Positions 35,336-47,601 of a stretch of 64,000 bases of DNA are shown in pieces; position 1 is the first letter of the stretch; each line of letters begins with the position of its first letter. The stretch is from Delphinapterus leucas (taxonomy: Eukaryota; Chordata; Mammalia; Artiodactyla; Monodontidae). Where the stretch lies: contig NW_022098021.1 of the NCBI RefSeq assembly GCF_002288925.2, positions 3,917,920 to 3,981,919 on the forward strand, written 5' to 3'. Both the position numbers and the translations under genes were made by a program. Under the pieces are notes generated by a model. The model had not been told where the DNA came from. It saw only the letters and a program-made list of their open reading frames with translations, and searched no databases.

Positions 35336-38300
35336 TCCCAAACAGGCCTTGTCCCATTAGAACTGAACTTGGGTAGCCGTCACCACCTTGGTGGCCACAT
35401 CTCCAGGCACATCAGGGACAGGAGGCCAGCCGCACTTCCAGGAAGAATTCTGCAGCTTTTCCTCTGCTCTACATAGGCCTGCGCCCCCAGCAACCCGCAC
35501 CTTTTTTTTTCATCACGCAAAACAAAACGATTTAATACAATCAACAGCGAAGTGTTAAATTCCAACCTTTGCCATCTCTCGGTCGTGTCTACAAAATCTG
35601 CCTTTGCCACTGTGCTCACCAGCATGAACTTGAACCACTGAGGCCAACGGCAGCTGAAGACAGTGTGCAGACCCTACATTTCTGCCTAAGGCAACGTCCG
35701 CTAGGACAGTTCTCTCTCCGAAAGAGACTCAGGATACTTTGGAAAATCATTCAGATTCTGCTGTGTATTTTCTAAATGTTTATGCACGATATACATAATT
35801 CGCGGGGTTGAAGTGTGGTCAGAGGAACACAGCACGTGGCAGGAGCCTGCTCCAGCCTCTAGTATCTTCTGCCTACATTCTTTTCCACGTAGGACTCTTT
35901 CAAGGGAATTTTCCAGCAATTGTTGAAAAGCCAAGCAGTTGATGTGCCTGGGACTATATGGGTGGAGGTCGGGGACTTTATCTTTTCCCAGAGGAGGAGA
36001 GAAGAAAACCCCTCCACCTACCAAAGCCAGAAGCACCAAATACACAGTCCAGCTCCTAAACACTAAGCTTTTGCTTATTTAAGGTAGGCCACACACATAA
36101 ATAGAATGACTTAAAATTCCTGAGGCTTGGCCTCAGAGCACCGTCTTCAGCTGCCTGTCTCTCTTGGCAGTGAACGGTCCTTGACCTCAGACTGCAGAGT
36201 GATGGATGCTGAAAGGGTGCAGGGCTGTCCTGAAAGCCGCAGCCTTGGCCGGAGCCCGGAACTGGTCTGTCCCAGTTTCTACAGGATTGCTGTTAAGAGT
36301 TGTTTACGAAGTTTAATGCTACCTGTAATCTCTCCCCTAAAGAACCTGTTTTGACTTGAAATACAATTAATTGCTGAGAAGCTCCTCCTGATTTTCTTCC
36401 AGCAAAACAATTGTGCATATATTACATTTCATTTAATATAAAACCCTTCTGCTGACCTGACATCTTGCCCACGGCCAGGGGACAGGTGATTGTCCCGCCA
36501 CTTCCCAAATGGCCCTGAACGGAGGGTACCAATGGCTGGTATGAGCCGAAACTGACCAGCCCTTCAGCTGCAAACAGTCACTTTTTTCCCTTCTCAGTGT
36601 TCTTAAGAGAAGCCACTGCAGGCAAATGACTTGCAAAGGTGGCTGCAGGAAAAGCCCTTGAATTTGTTTCAATATTCCATTTAAAACTGGATGGGGGGGG
36701 GGGCAGGAGACCCTCCTGCATCAGTAAAAGAAAACACCTCCAAGCAAATTTATTTAATACTTTAGCTGGAAAACGTTTTATTGGAATCCCGCTTTCCAAG
36801 GTATTTGGTGACCAGCCCCAGTGGGCTCGCTGTGGCCCCGGGAGCTGGGGGCACATCACCACTACCTGCCCCGCGCGTGAGGGGGCCCCGGGACAGACGC
36901 ACTGGATGCTTCTGGAATCGCGGGGACACAGCGCGCGCACAGCCTGATTCTGAGGGAGGGAATGAAGGTGACACATAGTCCACGAACACAAAAGAACAAA
37001 ACCTCTTAACCTTGAGAATCTGGCAAAGCAGCTCCGACAGCGCCACGAAGGCACGCGAGGGCTGAACCCACTGGACGCTTCTGGAGACGCGGGAGCCCCG
37101 CTTCTGGCAACTGCGTGCGCAGGGGACACGGCTCCGGGCCCCGGCGGTCCCAGCTGGCCCAGACAGCTGGTTGAGAAGCCGGGGCCTCTCGGAGGAGGCT
37201 GCGGAGGCGCCGGCGCGCGGGGAGCAGAACAGGGGGAGAGCCGGAACCCCGCCATCCACGTGGGCAGCCAGGCCCGCTAATGACCTCGCGCCCGGCCGTC
37301 CAGGGGCTTCGGCCTGCGGGGCCATCACGCACCCTGCCTCGCTGCTCCTGGGAACAGGAGCCGTCTTCCAGACCCCAAAGAGAAGCTGGCAACCCAGACC
37401 AGGTCCCCACCTCTCCTCTCGGAGCTCATCTTCCGGGGGAGTGACAGACCCGGGGCGAGGGACGTAGAACCTGACACCTCGGCCCGCGGCACAGATGCTG
37501 CCCCCACAAGACCACCCAGCTCCGCGGGCTTGTAACAGCCCCATTTCCTTTCCCGCGCTGTGCTGGCTGAGATGCAGGTGAGGGTCTGGTCAGGTCGCAG
37601 CGTCCTCCGGGGCACCGGGGCCTGCGGAGCTCTCGGGTCCGTTCGATAAAAGGTCTAACGCCGCCGCAAGGGCTTCAGGACCCCATCACCTCCCACGGCC
37701 CACCTCCGAACACATCCCACGGGGAGCGCAGTGCTCAGTCCCAGCCGAGGGTGGCCGACTACGCCGGAGCCAGGTCCCGCCGCCCCGCACATGGTTTAGT
37801 CTCGCTCAGCCAACGCCACTGCCCTCCTCTTGTCAAACAACCTCTGAAACCTTCTGTAACTGGACGTCCCCATCGGCCGTACAAACAAGTGACCAGAGAG
37901 GGGACAAGAGTGTCCCTTCCCCACCCGATGGCCATCCCTCCGTTCGCCAGGAAATCAACACCCCATCCAGACCTCTGGCCGCCCATGCCCGAGGCCCAGC
38001 CAGCTTTCCTGTGCGCCCTTCCCCTCCCCCCCCCACAGGCCTACGAGCCTCCGGTCCTCAGGGGCCGGTTCCCGTAGCCTCTCCTGGGGCACGTCCCAGA
38101 CAGCAGCGCTCGCAGCCCGTACCCACAGCCCCGAGGCCCGCACGCCCTGCAGTGAGATGGACTACAGACCCGAGCCCCATCCCTCCAAGGCTACCGTGAA
38201 CTCCCCCGACCCCAGAAGCCTGGCCAGTTACCGCCTCTGTGACCTCGCGCAAGTCGCTTAACCCTCCCCTGCACCGCAAGTTCCTTGCCAGCAGGATGGG

Positions 38301-38759
38301 GACCACGCTCCCTGCTGACCCACCGGCAACGGTGAACAGCGCTGCGGGCTACACCGGCACTGCGACGACTCGACTGCCCGTAGAGATGCCGAGACACTTC
38401 CACACCAGTTGATAACTAGCCACGTCCCCTGTTGGTAAAGCGTGATGGGTACCACACCATCACCACCTCTGGACCTTGCCACCATCCAGCAACTAACAGG
38501 TAATACCCACCGGGGGTGGGGCGTTCCTGACCCTACAAGGCACTTGTCCTTTATGACAAGTCCATACTACTGCCCATCAGACTGATAAATATTCTTAAAA
38601 TCACATCTGGTTGTGAGACTCTCCACTCACTCAGTCCAGAAGCATGTTCCACACCCGCTGCTATGAGCTAATGATGCAAACAGATAAAGCATCCAAAAAG
38701 CTCAGCCCAGTGGAGGGGACAGACATGTCAATAAACAGAATGCAGTCGATGAGCGTTTT
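35336..38759. other. Intergenic, GC-rich block at about 36.8-38.3 kb
   Basis: No gene is recognised. The stretch from 36,830 to 38,330 is GC-rich with many CpGs, including ORFs of up to 260 codons on the minus strand (36,762-37,544) that show no family resemblance and sit in high-GC sequence where stops are rare. A run of 11 G lies at 36,693. A MIR-like copy lies at 38,190-38,340 on the plus strand (TGTGACCTCGCGCAAGTCGC). See findings for the possible promoter. Confidence 0.5.
38190..38340 (+). repeat. MIR-like SINE
   Basis: The sequence CGCCTCTGTGACCTCGCGCA, then AAGTCGCTTAACCCTCCCCT and AGCAGGATGGGGACCACGC, follows the MIR core with several CpG changes. Confidence 0.75.
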
Positions 38760-39869
38760 GGTTATCTGTTAGGGAACAAACCACTTCAGAACTCGGTGGC
38801 TCAAAATAACAGGTTCCTCAAAATTTAAACAGACTTACAGTACGACCCAGGAATTTCACTTCTGGGAATACATCCAAAGGCACTGAAAGCTGGGACTCAA
38901 GCCGGTATTTACACACCCAGGTTCACAGCAGCATCATTCACAATAGCCAAAAGGTGGAAACAACACAAATGTCCAGCAACGGATTAATGGATAAACAAAA
39001 TCATCTGCCCAGACAACGGAATATTAGTTATCCTTAAAAGGAGAGGAAATTTTGACACATGCTACAACATGGATGAGCCTCAAAGACATTACACTAAGAA
39101 ATAAGCTAGATGCAAAAGGACAAATATTGTAATGACTTTATATGATGTACCTAGAATAGGCAAATTCACACAGAAAGAAGGGTGTATCAAAATACACCTA
39201 AGGCAAAGGAAACAAAAGCAAAAATAAACAAATAGGACCTAATTAAAGATTTTGCACAGTAAAGGAAACCAGGCACAAAATGAAAAGACAATCTACAGAA
39301 TGGGAGAAAATACTGTAAATAATATGACTGATAAGGGGTTAATATTCAAAATATACAAACAGCTCATACAACTCAATATCAAAAAAAAAACTGATAAAAA
39401 AAATCGGGTGGAAGACCTAAATAGACATTTTTCCAAAGAAGACATACAGATGACCCACAGACACATGAAAAGATGCTCAACATCGCTAATTATTAGAGAA
39501 ATGCAAGTCAAAACAACAACGAGATATCACCTCACATCAGTCAGAATGGCGATCATCAAAAAGTCTACAAATGACAAACGCTGCAGAGGATATGAAAAAA
39601 GGGAACCCTCCTACACTGTTGGTGGAGATGTAAATTGGCCTAGCCACTGTGGCAAACAGTATGGAGGTTCCTCGAAAAACTAAAAACAGAGTTACCATGT
39701 GATCCAGCACTTCCACTCCTGGGTATATATTTGGGAAAAAAATGAAAACACTAATTTGAAAAGATACATACACCTCAGTGTTCATGGCAGCACTATATAC
39801 AATGGCCAAGACATGAAAACAACCCAAGTGCCCATCAACAGAAGACTGGATTAAGAAGGTGTGGCACTC

Positions 39870-39912
39870 ACCCGCGCACGCACACACGCACGCACACACA
39901 CACACACACACA
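39870..39912. repeat. CA/CGCA microsatellite
   Basis: A run of CACACGCA-type units then pure CA lies inside the younger L1 fragment. Confidence 0.9.
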
Positions 39913-40242
39913 ATGGAATATTACTCAGCCATAAAAAAAGAATGAAATATTGCCATTTGCAGCAATGTAGACGTACCTAGAGAATATTATGCTTAGCGAA
40001 ACAAGTCAGAAAAACACAAATACTGTATGGTATCACTCATATGTGGAATCTGAAAAATAATACAAGTGAATGTATATGCAAAACAGAAACAGACTCACAG
40101 AGCGAACCAGTGGTTCCCAGTGGGGAGGGGTGGAGGGGCACAACAGGGGGAGGGGAGTAAGAGATATTTACAGACTACCATGTACAAACTAGATAAGCAA
40201 TAAGAATATATGGTATAGCACAGGGAATTATAACCATTATCT

Positions 40243-40472
40243 TGTAATAACTTTTTTTTTTTTTTTTTTGCGGTACGCGGGCCTCTCACTATTGTGGCCT
40301 CTCCCGTTGCGGAGCACAGGCTCTGGACGCACAGGCTCAGCGGCCATGGCTCATGGGCCCAGCCGCTCCGCGGCATGCGGGATCTTCCCGGACCGGGGCA
40401 AGAACCCGCGTCCCTGCATCGGCAGGCGGACTCTCAACGACTATGCCACCAGGGAAGCCCTGTAATAACTTT
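40243..40472 (-). mobile_element. CHR-type SINE
   Basis: An inverted full-length copy is flanked by TGTAATAACTTT at about 40,243-40,254 and 40,461-40,472. Confidence 0.95.
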
Positions 40473-41080
40473 AAATGAAATACAATCTAAAAATACTGCA
40501 TCACCAGAAACTAATACTGTAATCAATATTAGTCAATCAACTATTCTTCGATAAAAAATAATGAAATAAAATCCTCCCCCAAAAACGTGGAATGGTGGTC
40601 GTTAGGGTCGGGGTGAAAGGGGTACAGGGAGTATTAAGGGTACAGAGTGTGAGTTTGGGAAGATGAAAAACTTCCAGAGATAGATGGTGGTGAAGGTTTA
40701 AAACAATGTGAATGTACGTAATGCCACCGAACTGTACACTTAAAATGAGTTAGAATGGCAAACTGTATGTATATTTTACCACAGTTTTAGAAAAAAGAAG
40801 AAGAAAAACGCTTAAATCTGTCATTTGGGCAAAGCTCAGCAGGAATGACCCACCTCCGCTCCGCGACGCTGGGCCCTCATCTGGGACGACTTCAATGGCG
40901 GGCCGGCCGGCGTCTCCATCTCTTCACCCTGTCTCTGGGCTTCCCTGGTGGCTTCTCCGCGTGGTCTCACCTTGTCACTGAACCAGGTCCATCTGCCCAC
41001 CGCGTCAGGAGCCACAACACGGGTGACGCCAACGTCTGCAGCAAACACACGGTTTACCCGCAAGCCAGCCAAACGCAGAA

Positions 41081-41130
41081 ACCGCAGCACAAGCCGCAAA
41101 ACCGCAGCACAAGCCGCAGAACCGCTCACG
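41081..41130 (+). repeat. 20-bp tandem repeat, about 2.5 copies
   Basis: The unit ACCGCAGCACAAGCCGCAAA is at 41,081 and 41,101, with a partial third copy. It sits in the CpG-rich block. Confidence 0.9.
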
Positions 41131-41187
41131 GGAAGGCGAGGGGCGGGGGTACTTAAGGGATGAGGGGCGAAGACGCAGGCACGGGGC

Positions 41188-41212
41188 GGGGGGGGGGGGG
41201 GGGGGGGGGGGG
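41188..41212. repeat. Poly-G run, 25 bases
   Basis: An uninterrupted G run is extended by G-rich sequence to about 41,232. It is prone to length error and a plausible G-quadruplex former. Confidence 0.9.
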
Positions 41213-41420
41213 AGAGGGGGGTGGGAGGAGGCGGGGTGGCGGGGGTTCTGCGCAGGCGTAACTAGACTGCGGGCCACGGCGCTCCAAGCCGGAGGCCCGG
41301 GGCACGAGCTCAGGGCGGGGCTTTGGGACCTCTCACTTCCAATAGCCTCGGAGCCTGTAACCCTCACGCACGCCCCCTTGGAGGGTCGGCGGTCCTATCC
41401 AGTCTTAACAGGCTCCGCGA

Positions 41421-42309
41421 GAATTAGACACAGCTGACTCCAAGATCCTAGAAAACATCTTGTTTAGGCTCCGTGCCGCATGGAGGACACGCCGGTCCTT
41501 CGTAACAATTCAAACGACCTTGATTGGTGAAGGCAGGTTACAGGTGAAATGCATCTAACTAACGGTTACCCGCGGTTTCTCTCTCATCACAGCCAAAGGT
41601 CATCTGCGGCAGCTCAGGCGTCCAAGAGACAAGAAGTAGAAGCTGCGCTAAGGCCCGGGTCTGGAGACGGGCACGGCATCACTTCCCAAAATGCTGTCGA
41701 TGCAGAAGCCACAAAGCCCACCCGGATACCAGGGGAGGGGACTGACACCCCCCGCTTCTCCATGGAAGAAGGCGTTTCGGAGAATTTGTGGCCATTTTTA
41801 CTCCAGCACAAGGTGGAAGTGAAGTGTGTACAAGGTACTGAAGTACTGTGGACACAAGATGCCTCTCTGGGGATTCAGGAGACTTTCCAGGGAAAGGAGA
41901 TGATCTCCTCCAGGATGAAGTAATGGATGTGAGAACATCTTACAAACCATGAAATTGTTTCACCAATGCCTGATCAATGACAGTAAACGCTGCATTAAGA
42001 CTAAGGCTTTGCAGCTGCTTCCCAGTTGATAAGATGCAATCACAGACCTCTCACCCTCCTAAAGTCATTATGGGACTGTGGGCGGCTAACCCAGGAACAC
42101 GTGTAGCCCGCACGTGAAGAGATGTGCGTGCCCTTCAGGAACCAAGTGCTCTGTATTCCACACAGGGCCACCAACGTGGCATTGTACGCTGCTTGCCATA
42201 TACAGTGCACTCCGAGGGGAGGCGCAGTCATGAGCTTCCATCACGGCCAATTCATCTTCTGCTAATCGAAGTGAAACGGGGCAGGACCCTATGATCTATG
42301 CCCCCCCCC
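41421..42309. other. Intergenic, nothing recognised
   Basis: The sequence is unique, with one 124-codon ORF (41,549-41,923) of unknown value. It is Ser/Thr- and charge-rich, has no known motif, and its codon use cannot be compared with a family. Confidence 0.4.
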
Positions 42310-42310
42310 A

Positions 42311-42940
42311 TGTCCTCAGCCTGCCTTTTGTCTGTGGAAAAACTTTAGCCAAAGAATAAGTTTAATCAGAGAAGGGAGAAAATGCAGAAACAAAGGAAAG
42401 TAGTCAAATAGGACAAAATAATAATAGTTTAGGCAGTAAGCAAAGTCAAGGGACCTTTAGTTCCTCCTTAAAGGGCTACAGATAATATTCTGAGCCCTAT
42501 CCTGCGAGCTGTCTTATAGACGCTGAAACCCTCACCAGGTGGAAGAAGTTAACTACGTGATGACCAGACTGGAGCCATGACAGAAGCTGCCACAATTCCG
42601 AGAACTGGCTTCAAGGAAATGGGCACAAACCGACCCTGGAACTGCAGACTAAGGGTACTTAAAACAATCAAGATGACGCCGATCAGACCACCAGTGATCA
42701 ATTTCAAGATGACGGTCAGAGCCGACTGTGCTGTTTTCTGCAGGTAGCCCCTCCCTCCGTCTATAAAAGCTCTTGTCCACTGGTTGTCGGTGGGGGGAGT
42801 CGGCCTTTGGACAGGAGTTCACCCTCCCCCACTCCACCCCGGTTGCCGGCCTCCAAAATAAAGCAATCTTTCCTTTCCACCAGCCTGGCCTCTTTATTGG
42901 CTTTTGAGCGGCGAGCAGCTGGACCCCACTTCCGGGTACA
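42311..42940 (+). mobile_element. Solo LTR with TATA box and poly(A) signal
   Basis: The block starts TGTCCTCAGCC, has TATAAAAGCTC at 42,763, then CCTCCAAAATAAAGCAATCT at 42,849 and ends near GGGTACA at 42,939. This order, promoter then poly(A) signal then end, is an LTR of an endogenous retrovirus. There are no viral genes next to it. Family unknown, possibly ERV1. Edges are approximate and no target duplication was seen. Confidence 0.7.
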
Positions 42941-45039
42941 GTAGCGAATGTATGTGGGTTCAAATACCATTTGTCAAGCACGGTTTTTTCTTATAACCCC
43001 ATTGTGAAAAAGACAAGGTGCCGAGTCAAATGAGGTTTTGGTACTTCTCGATAAATGATGGCTGAGTGAGTATTGATCCTCAGACACTCAACGAGCGGTC
43101 TTTTTGTTCCAATACACCTTTCATTAGATAGAAAACTTCTTAACACTAAAAGTAATAGAGAAATACAGTACTGGTTAAAAAAAGAGGAAAAATGAAAACT
43201 CTCACTAATCATAAAAGCGAGGAAAATTCCATCCCAGATCACAGCCTTCCAATTTATAATTAGGAGAAACTGTTTTAAGATGGCTCTGGCAATCGCAAAC
43301 TTCAGCCAGCCTCGCTTGGTTGTGTTGGACCAAATATTTGGAGTCAACCCGTGACTAAAATCTAGACAGAGCAAGAGATATCCTTCTCGCCAAGATCCCC
43401 ATAAGAAGGGTCCAAGAATAAAGCAGATAGGACGAAATTTCCTGTTCTATCTCAGGCATTGTTAACTGAGCAGCTATTTGAACATTTTTGTGATCAAAGG
43501 AAAATCTGTGTGCGAGTCCACGTAACGCCTCCTTGTATCAGACAATGTATATACATATATGTAAGTGTCTGTAAATATATATGTGTGTATATACAAGTTT
43601 ATAAATGGTATTGCCTTGGCCTAAAGATACCTCCTATTAAATTCCTTTTGAAGTACGTGAAATCTTTATGTCCAATTCTTTCTTTCTACCTCTGCAATTA
43701 ATAACGGCGTGTGTAGTGTATGCGGGCCCTGTACTAGGTGCTGAGATGCTGTTCATTGATGAGGTCTTGGTTTCTCTCCTCAAGGAACTCACCACCCCAG
43801 GGGACACGCACACACTAAATGTGGTCCCAGGCAGCATGACACAAGGGTACAAGCCAGTGCTATGGGGACGGAGAACAAAGAGGTTCACACCGAGCGTGGG
43901 AAAGAGGGGCAGAGGACAGCACTGTCCCCGCCCCGCCCTCCAGCCCTTCCGGCCCCGCGGCCCGATGTCTAAGGAATATGGGAAAAGACGAAAGCAGAGG
44001 AGCAAAGGAACCCAGCGGAACGCGGCCAGGTGCGGTTTTGAAGACGGTTTCAAACGTAACCCGAATCCCCGCCACTTACATCAATGAGAGTCCCTGTGAA
44101 GCAGTCCCCGGAGCCACTCGCGTTAGGAAGCTGGGTGCAGGCACGGCTGCCCCGTGGGGAGAGGTGACCCGTGTCCCACATTAAGCAGCTGGAGCTCAGA
44201 GGGGCCCCCGGAGTCGTCACGCACTGGTCCGGGTCGGGAGAGGGCTCTGAATGCCACTGTCACCGCCTCCAAAGTGCTCTTCCTTCCAAGGAGTGTGCGA
44301 GAGCTGCTCCGAAAGGGATGCCTGCGAAGACCACCCGCCCCCCAGCCCGGCCAGGGGAGGCCCCCGAACTCGCCTCCGACGGAGCCTTTAGTCTCATTTC
44401 CGCATTAGGATGGGACGGACATGCTGCTTTAAGTTCAATCACCGGCGACAGACACGACCGTAGCGAGTAGATTGACACGTTTGCAACACACACGTCAGAA
44501 AGGTGACGAAGATCTCAACAGCCATTGGAGCCGCAAAGCAGCCTCTCCGCTGCAGAGATGCCGGTTCCTGGCCCCCGGCCCCTCCCTCCCGACTCAGCCA
44601 CGTGAGCCTGGGGGCCTGCACAGCCCCTCCCCTGGGCTTTCGGGCCAACACTGGGCCCTGCCAATAGGGGGCACTGGAGGGAACCCGAAAGGCCGGGAGC
44701 AGGGGGCGAGGCCAGGCCGGCTGCTGCGGTCAGTGCCCACCATCCCGGCCGTCACCTGGCAGCAGCTGGCACCCAGCTCCAGGTTTGGGGGGCATTCCTA
44801 GAGCCAGCCTCCTTGTGTCCCCCCAGGCACCAGTCCACAGGTGCCCCCTCTCTGAGCATGACAGGTCTTCAAGCTTCTAGATTCCAACACCCCAACTTCT
44901 TCCCTTCGTTTTGGCCCTGGGGTAGTAACTGCTTCGGGCAGGTAATGACACTCTCTCTGTGTCACCTCAGCATCCCCTTTTGCGGTTCCAGGCCTCTCGC
45001 ACCTGTTTAACCAATATTTACACACATTCTCTCTGTTAA
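42941..45039. other. Intergenic, mostly unrecognised
   Basis: There is a short TA/GT-rich run at 43,545-43,605. An old repeat-like stretch lies at 43,725-43,870 (GGGCCCTGTACTAGGTGCTG, then CTCAAGGAACTCACC), resembling a common mammalian interspersed repeat that I cannot name with certainty. The GC-rich part at 43,880-44,780 contains no supported gene. Confidence 0.4.
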
Positions 45040-45560
45040 AAATAACTGGTGTGACAATGGCCATATCTACTAAGGCAAATGTACAAATGTATCTTATGAC
45101 ATAGCAATTCTACTCCTGGAATCCCACCCAAGGGAACCGAGTGCTTATGTTTCCCAAAAGGCATGTTTAAAAATGTCCCTATCTGCAGATTTCTAACAGC
45201 CGCAAACTGAAAATAACCCGAGTGTCCATCAATAGTAGAGTCGATAAAAAATTACAGTATATTTCTAGGGTTGAGTACTACACAGCAGTTAAAAAGAAAA
45301 ATACAGCCCCATTCAACACTGGTCATAACATTGAGACACAAAAGAGTATACATACTCTGTGATTCCATTCATACGAAGTTCAACACGAGGCAAAGCTAAT
45401 CTATGGTGACAGAGCACTCTTCTTCCAAGGGCGCTATCAAGTGGATTTTTTCTATCTCTTGATCTGGGGGATGGTTCACTGTGATGTACGTTTAAGATGC
45501 ATGCGCTCTGCAGTGTGGAGGGTATAATTCAGTAGAAAATTAAAATAAAATGTTTCAGTC
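45040..45560 (+). mobile_element. Diverged L1 3' fragment
   Basis: The plus strand carries the typical L1 ORF2 C-terminal order: ATAGCAATTCTACTCCTGGA (45,104), then GTGTCCATCAATAGTAGAGT and GATTCCATTCATACGAAGTT. It is strongly diverged. Confidence 0.75.
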
Positions 45561-46014
45561 CAGCTTCCGGACTGAAGCCTGACTGCTTCAGAGCGATAGC
45601 AAGTGGCAGAGTAGGAAGGCCTGGTAGGAACCGCCAAGCCTAGAAGAGACACGGGAGGAGAGAGAGCCTGGGATTTCACAAAGCAACAGTGGCACAGAAA
45701 TAAGGGAGGCTCTCAGGGCACAAAGAGCGGGACCGTCTCCAGGTCGGAGAAAGCCGGTTCCGTACAAGTCTGCTGGGCGACCCCAAGACACAAGAAATGT
45801 AGACTAACCTAGGTAAAATTCATTAGTTGTTGAAACAAAAATAAGGGAACTCTCCTAAGCTAGTTCTCTTATAAGGAGCTATGTATATATGCACATATAT
45901 ATTTGACATATTTTGTCAATATAAATTATATATTTCTCTATGTTGAGCAGGTTAAAAATATCTAACGTTATATGTGTATCATAAAAACCTATTGGATGCC
46001 ACCAGCTCTGTGCG

Positions 46015-46240
46015 ATGCTACGTCCTATGTCCCCACACCAACCCTAGGAGGTGGGTGTTAATCCCCTTTTACAGAATTCACACCGAGGTTCCGAGTCTGG
46101 AGAGCCCTCCTCCAAGGTCACACCACCGGTGGTAGCGATGGGTTCGAACTTGGGCCCATCCATCTCCCGCGGGGTTAGACAGAACCAGTTACATCTGCGA
46201 CAGGGAAAGCTGAGCACTGCAAACAAACTCCAGTTTCAAA
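46015..46240 (-). repeat. MIR SINE
   Basis: The inverted pattern TTAATCCCCTTTTACAGAAT, then CTCCAAGGTCACACCACCGG and GTTCGAACTTGGGCCCATC matches antisense MIR. Confidence 0.8.
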
Positions 46241-47517
46241 ATACCAGTCAAGGGCCGAGAGCGGAGTCATGGATGAGAGCCTCATGTAATAATCATTCCT
46301 GTTTCAAATTTCCCTGGGCGCCTTCTGGACACATATGTGTACACACATGTGGCAGTCTTATATACATGTTACAGATGGCAATCAGTCTTCTATGGCTGTT
46401 ATGTCTACTGAGTAAATAATGTCTTGTGTAACCCATGATTTTTCTAAATGGAAAGACCTGCACTTCAAGATGGTTGAAATTAAGATGCCGGTTTTATGCT
46501 TAAAATCGATCTGAAGGCTGCCATCATAAAGTTTTTACCCCTTTTTATCCTCTCTCGTTTAAAAGTTTTTTTTTTTAAACACGAATTCTGTATTTCTTGT
46601 TCTTGATTTGAATCTATATCCTTCAATTCTGGGGTATAAGTGTTGAAGACATTCAACTGTGAAAAGTAAAATGACCATCACAGCCAACGCCTTACATGAG
46701 ACTTTGGAATTTTATCTCAAAGTGATTCTGTCGTGGTGCTGTGGGTTATAGTTAAGATTCAAAAATACCTAACATTTTAGACAGCAGGGACTGTTTTTCT
46801 AGGGTTTTATTTTTCCGTTTTTCACTGATAAATGATTCTATCCAGAGGAACAGAGGCTAAAGGGAAGCAAATGCAGACCACTGCAGGACACGTATTTGCG
46901 CAGTGTATTGCCATGATTTGCAGGAAAGGGCGTTAACTCTGTCGTCTTTCACTTACCCCCTTCAAGGCACTTGAATCACAATAACATCCGAGTTTTGAAT
47001 TAAGAAAACAATTTCAGAAGTCAAAGAACTTTTCTATACAAGTATTTTGGAATGAACGGGCTGATGAAAATAGCTCCTCTCTGGCTCTTAAAAAAGAGAG
47101 AGGGCGGAAGGATGGAGCTGTCCTCTGGGCTCTACCACCTGAGAAGGGGAAGAAAAGGAGGATTAAGGTTGATGATGAGTGGGGTTCTCATTCGCATGCA
47201 CGATCCATTCTCTCCTTGCAATATTCAGGCTGCTCCTCTAAAAATGCAAGGGCTCTGAAAAGTGGAGCCCAAAGGGCGTGCCCTCCCCAGCGGCCAGGTT
47301 CCGACCCACTTCCGGGCTCCCAGGCCCTTCTCTGGGCAGGCAGGTCCCAGGGCGTCCGCACCCTTCCCTGGGTTGTTAAAGGTCCTGCTGCCACCTGCTC
47401 TGGGTCTGGAGATTCCTCCACTCAAGTTGATGCAGCTTCCTCGGGCACTGTGATTTTGCTCCTGTTCAAGGGGCAGAGGACATAAGCGAAACAGGGAAGT
47501 GATCACATTTTAAAAGC
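46241..47517. other. Intergenic, no element recognised
   Basis: AT-rich unique sequence, then GC-rich sequence from about 47,090. ORFs near 47,200-47,500 on both strands have no known relatives. Confidence 0.4.
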
Positions 47518-47518
47518 T

Positions 47519-47601
47519 CCTATCCAAGCGCTAATCAGGCCCAACCTTGCTTAGCTCTCGAGATCAGATGAGATCGGGCGCGTTCAGGGTGGTATACAGA
47601 C
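47519..47601 (-). pseudogene. 5S rRNA pseudogene fragment
   Basis: The minus strand reads CACCCTGAACGCGCCCGATC and TCTGATCTCGAGAGCTAAGC, the first two thirds of 5S rRNA, with a few changes (about 4 bases short near the 5' end). It stops in the region of the C box, so the internal promoter is incomplete and it should not be transcribed by RNA polymerase III. It directly abuts an L1 3' end. Confidence 0.9.

Larger units (their letters stand above)
38813..40808 (+). mobile_element. Old L1 3' end split by a younger L1 and a SINE
   Basis: An older plus-strand L1 fragment (38,813-about 39,185 and about 40,575-40,808) is interrupted by a younger plus-strand L1 3' part (about 39,186-40,574). The younger part has a broken ORF2 tail (peptide [20 protein letters not shown] at 39,252). 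That younger L1 in turn holds a SINE at 40,254-40,460. The order of insertion is old L1, young L1, SINE. Confidence 0.85.
40840..41420. promoter_or_regulatory. Intergenic CpG-rich block, candidate promoter
   Basis: CpG-dense sequence lies between two L1-derived regions. It holds a 20-bp tandem repeat (41,081-41,120), a 25-base poly-G run (41,188-41,212), an NRF1-like TGCGCAGGCG near 41,249 and a CCAAT at about 41,339. There is no recognisable first exon. The ORF at 41,549-41,923 (124 codons) begins 130 bp to the right but has no known relative. Confidence 0.45.

Noticed and set aside
36578..37615. Minus-strand open frames of 225-260 codons
   Set aside because: GC-rich sequence with no recognised motif, no splice or start context, and several frames open at once.
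41549..41923. 124-codon frame near the CpG cluster
   Set aside because: No known relative and no splice or promoter proof; kept only as a remark under the intergenic entry.
47519..47601. Functional 5S rRNA gene
   Set aside because: It is truncated in the C box and has internal losses, so it is a pseudogene.
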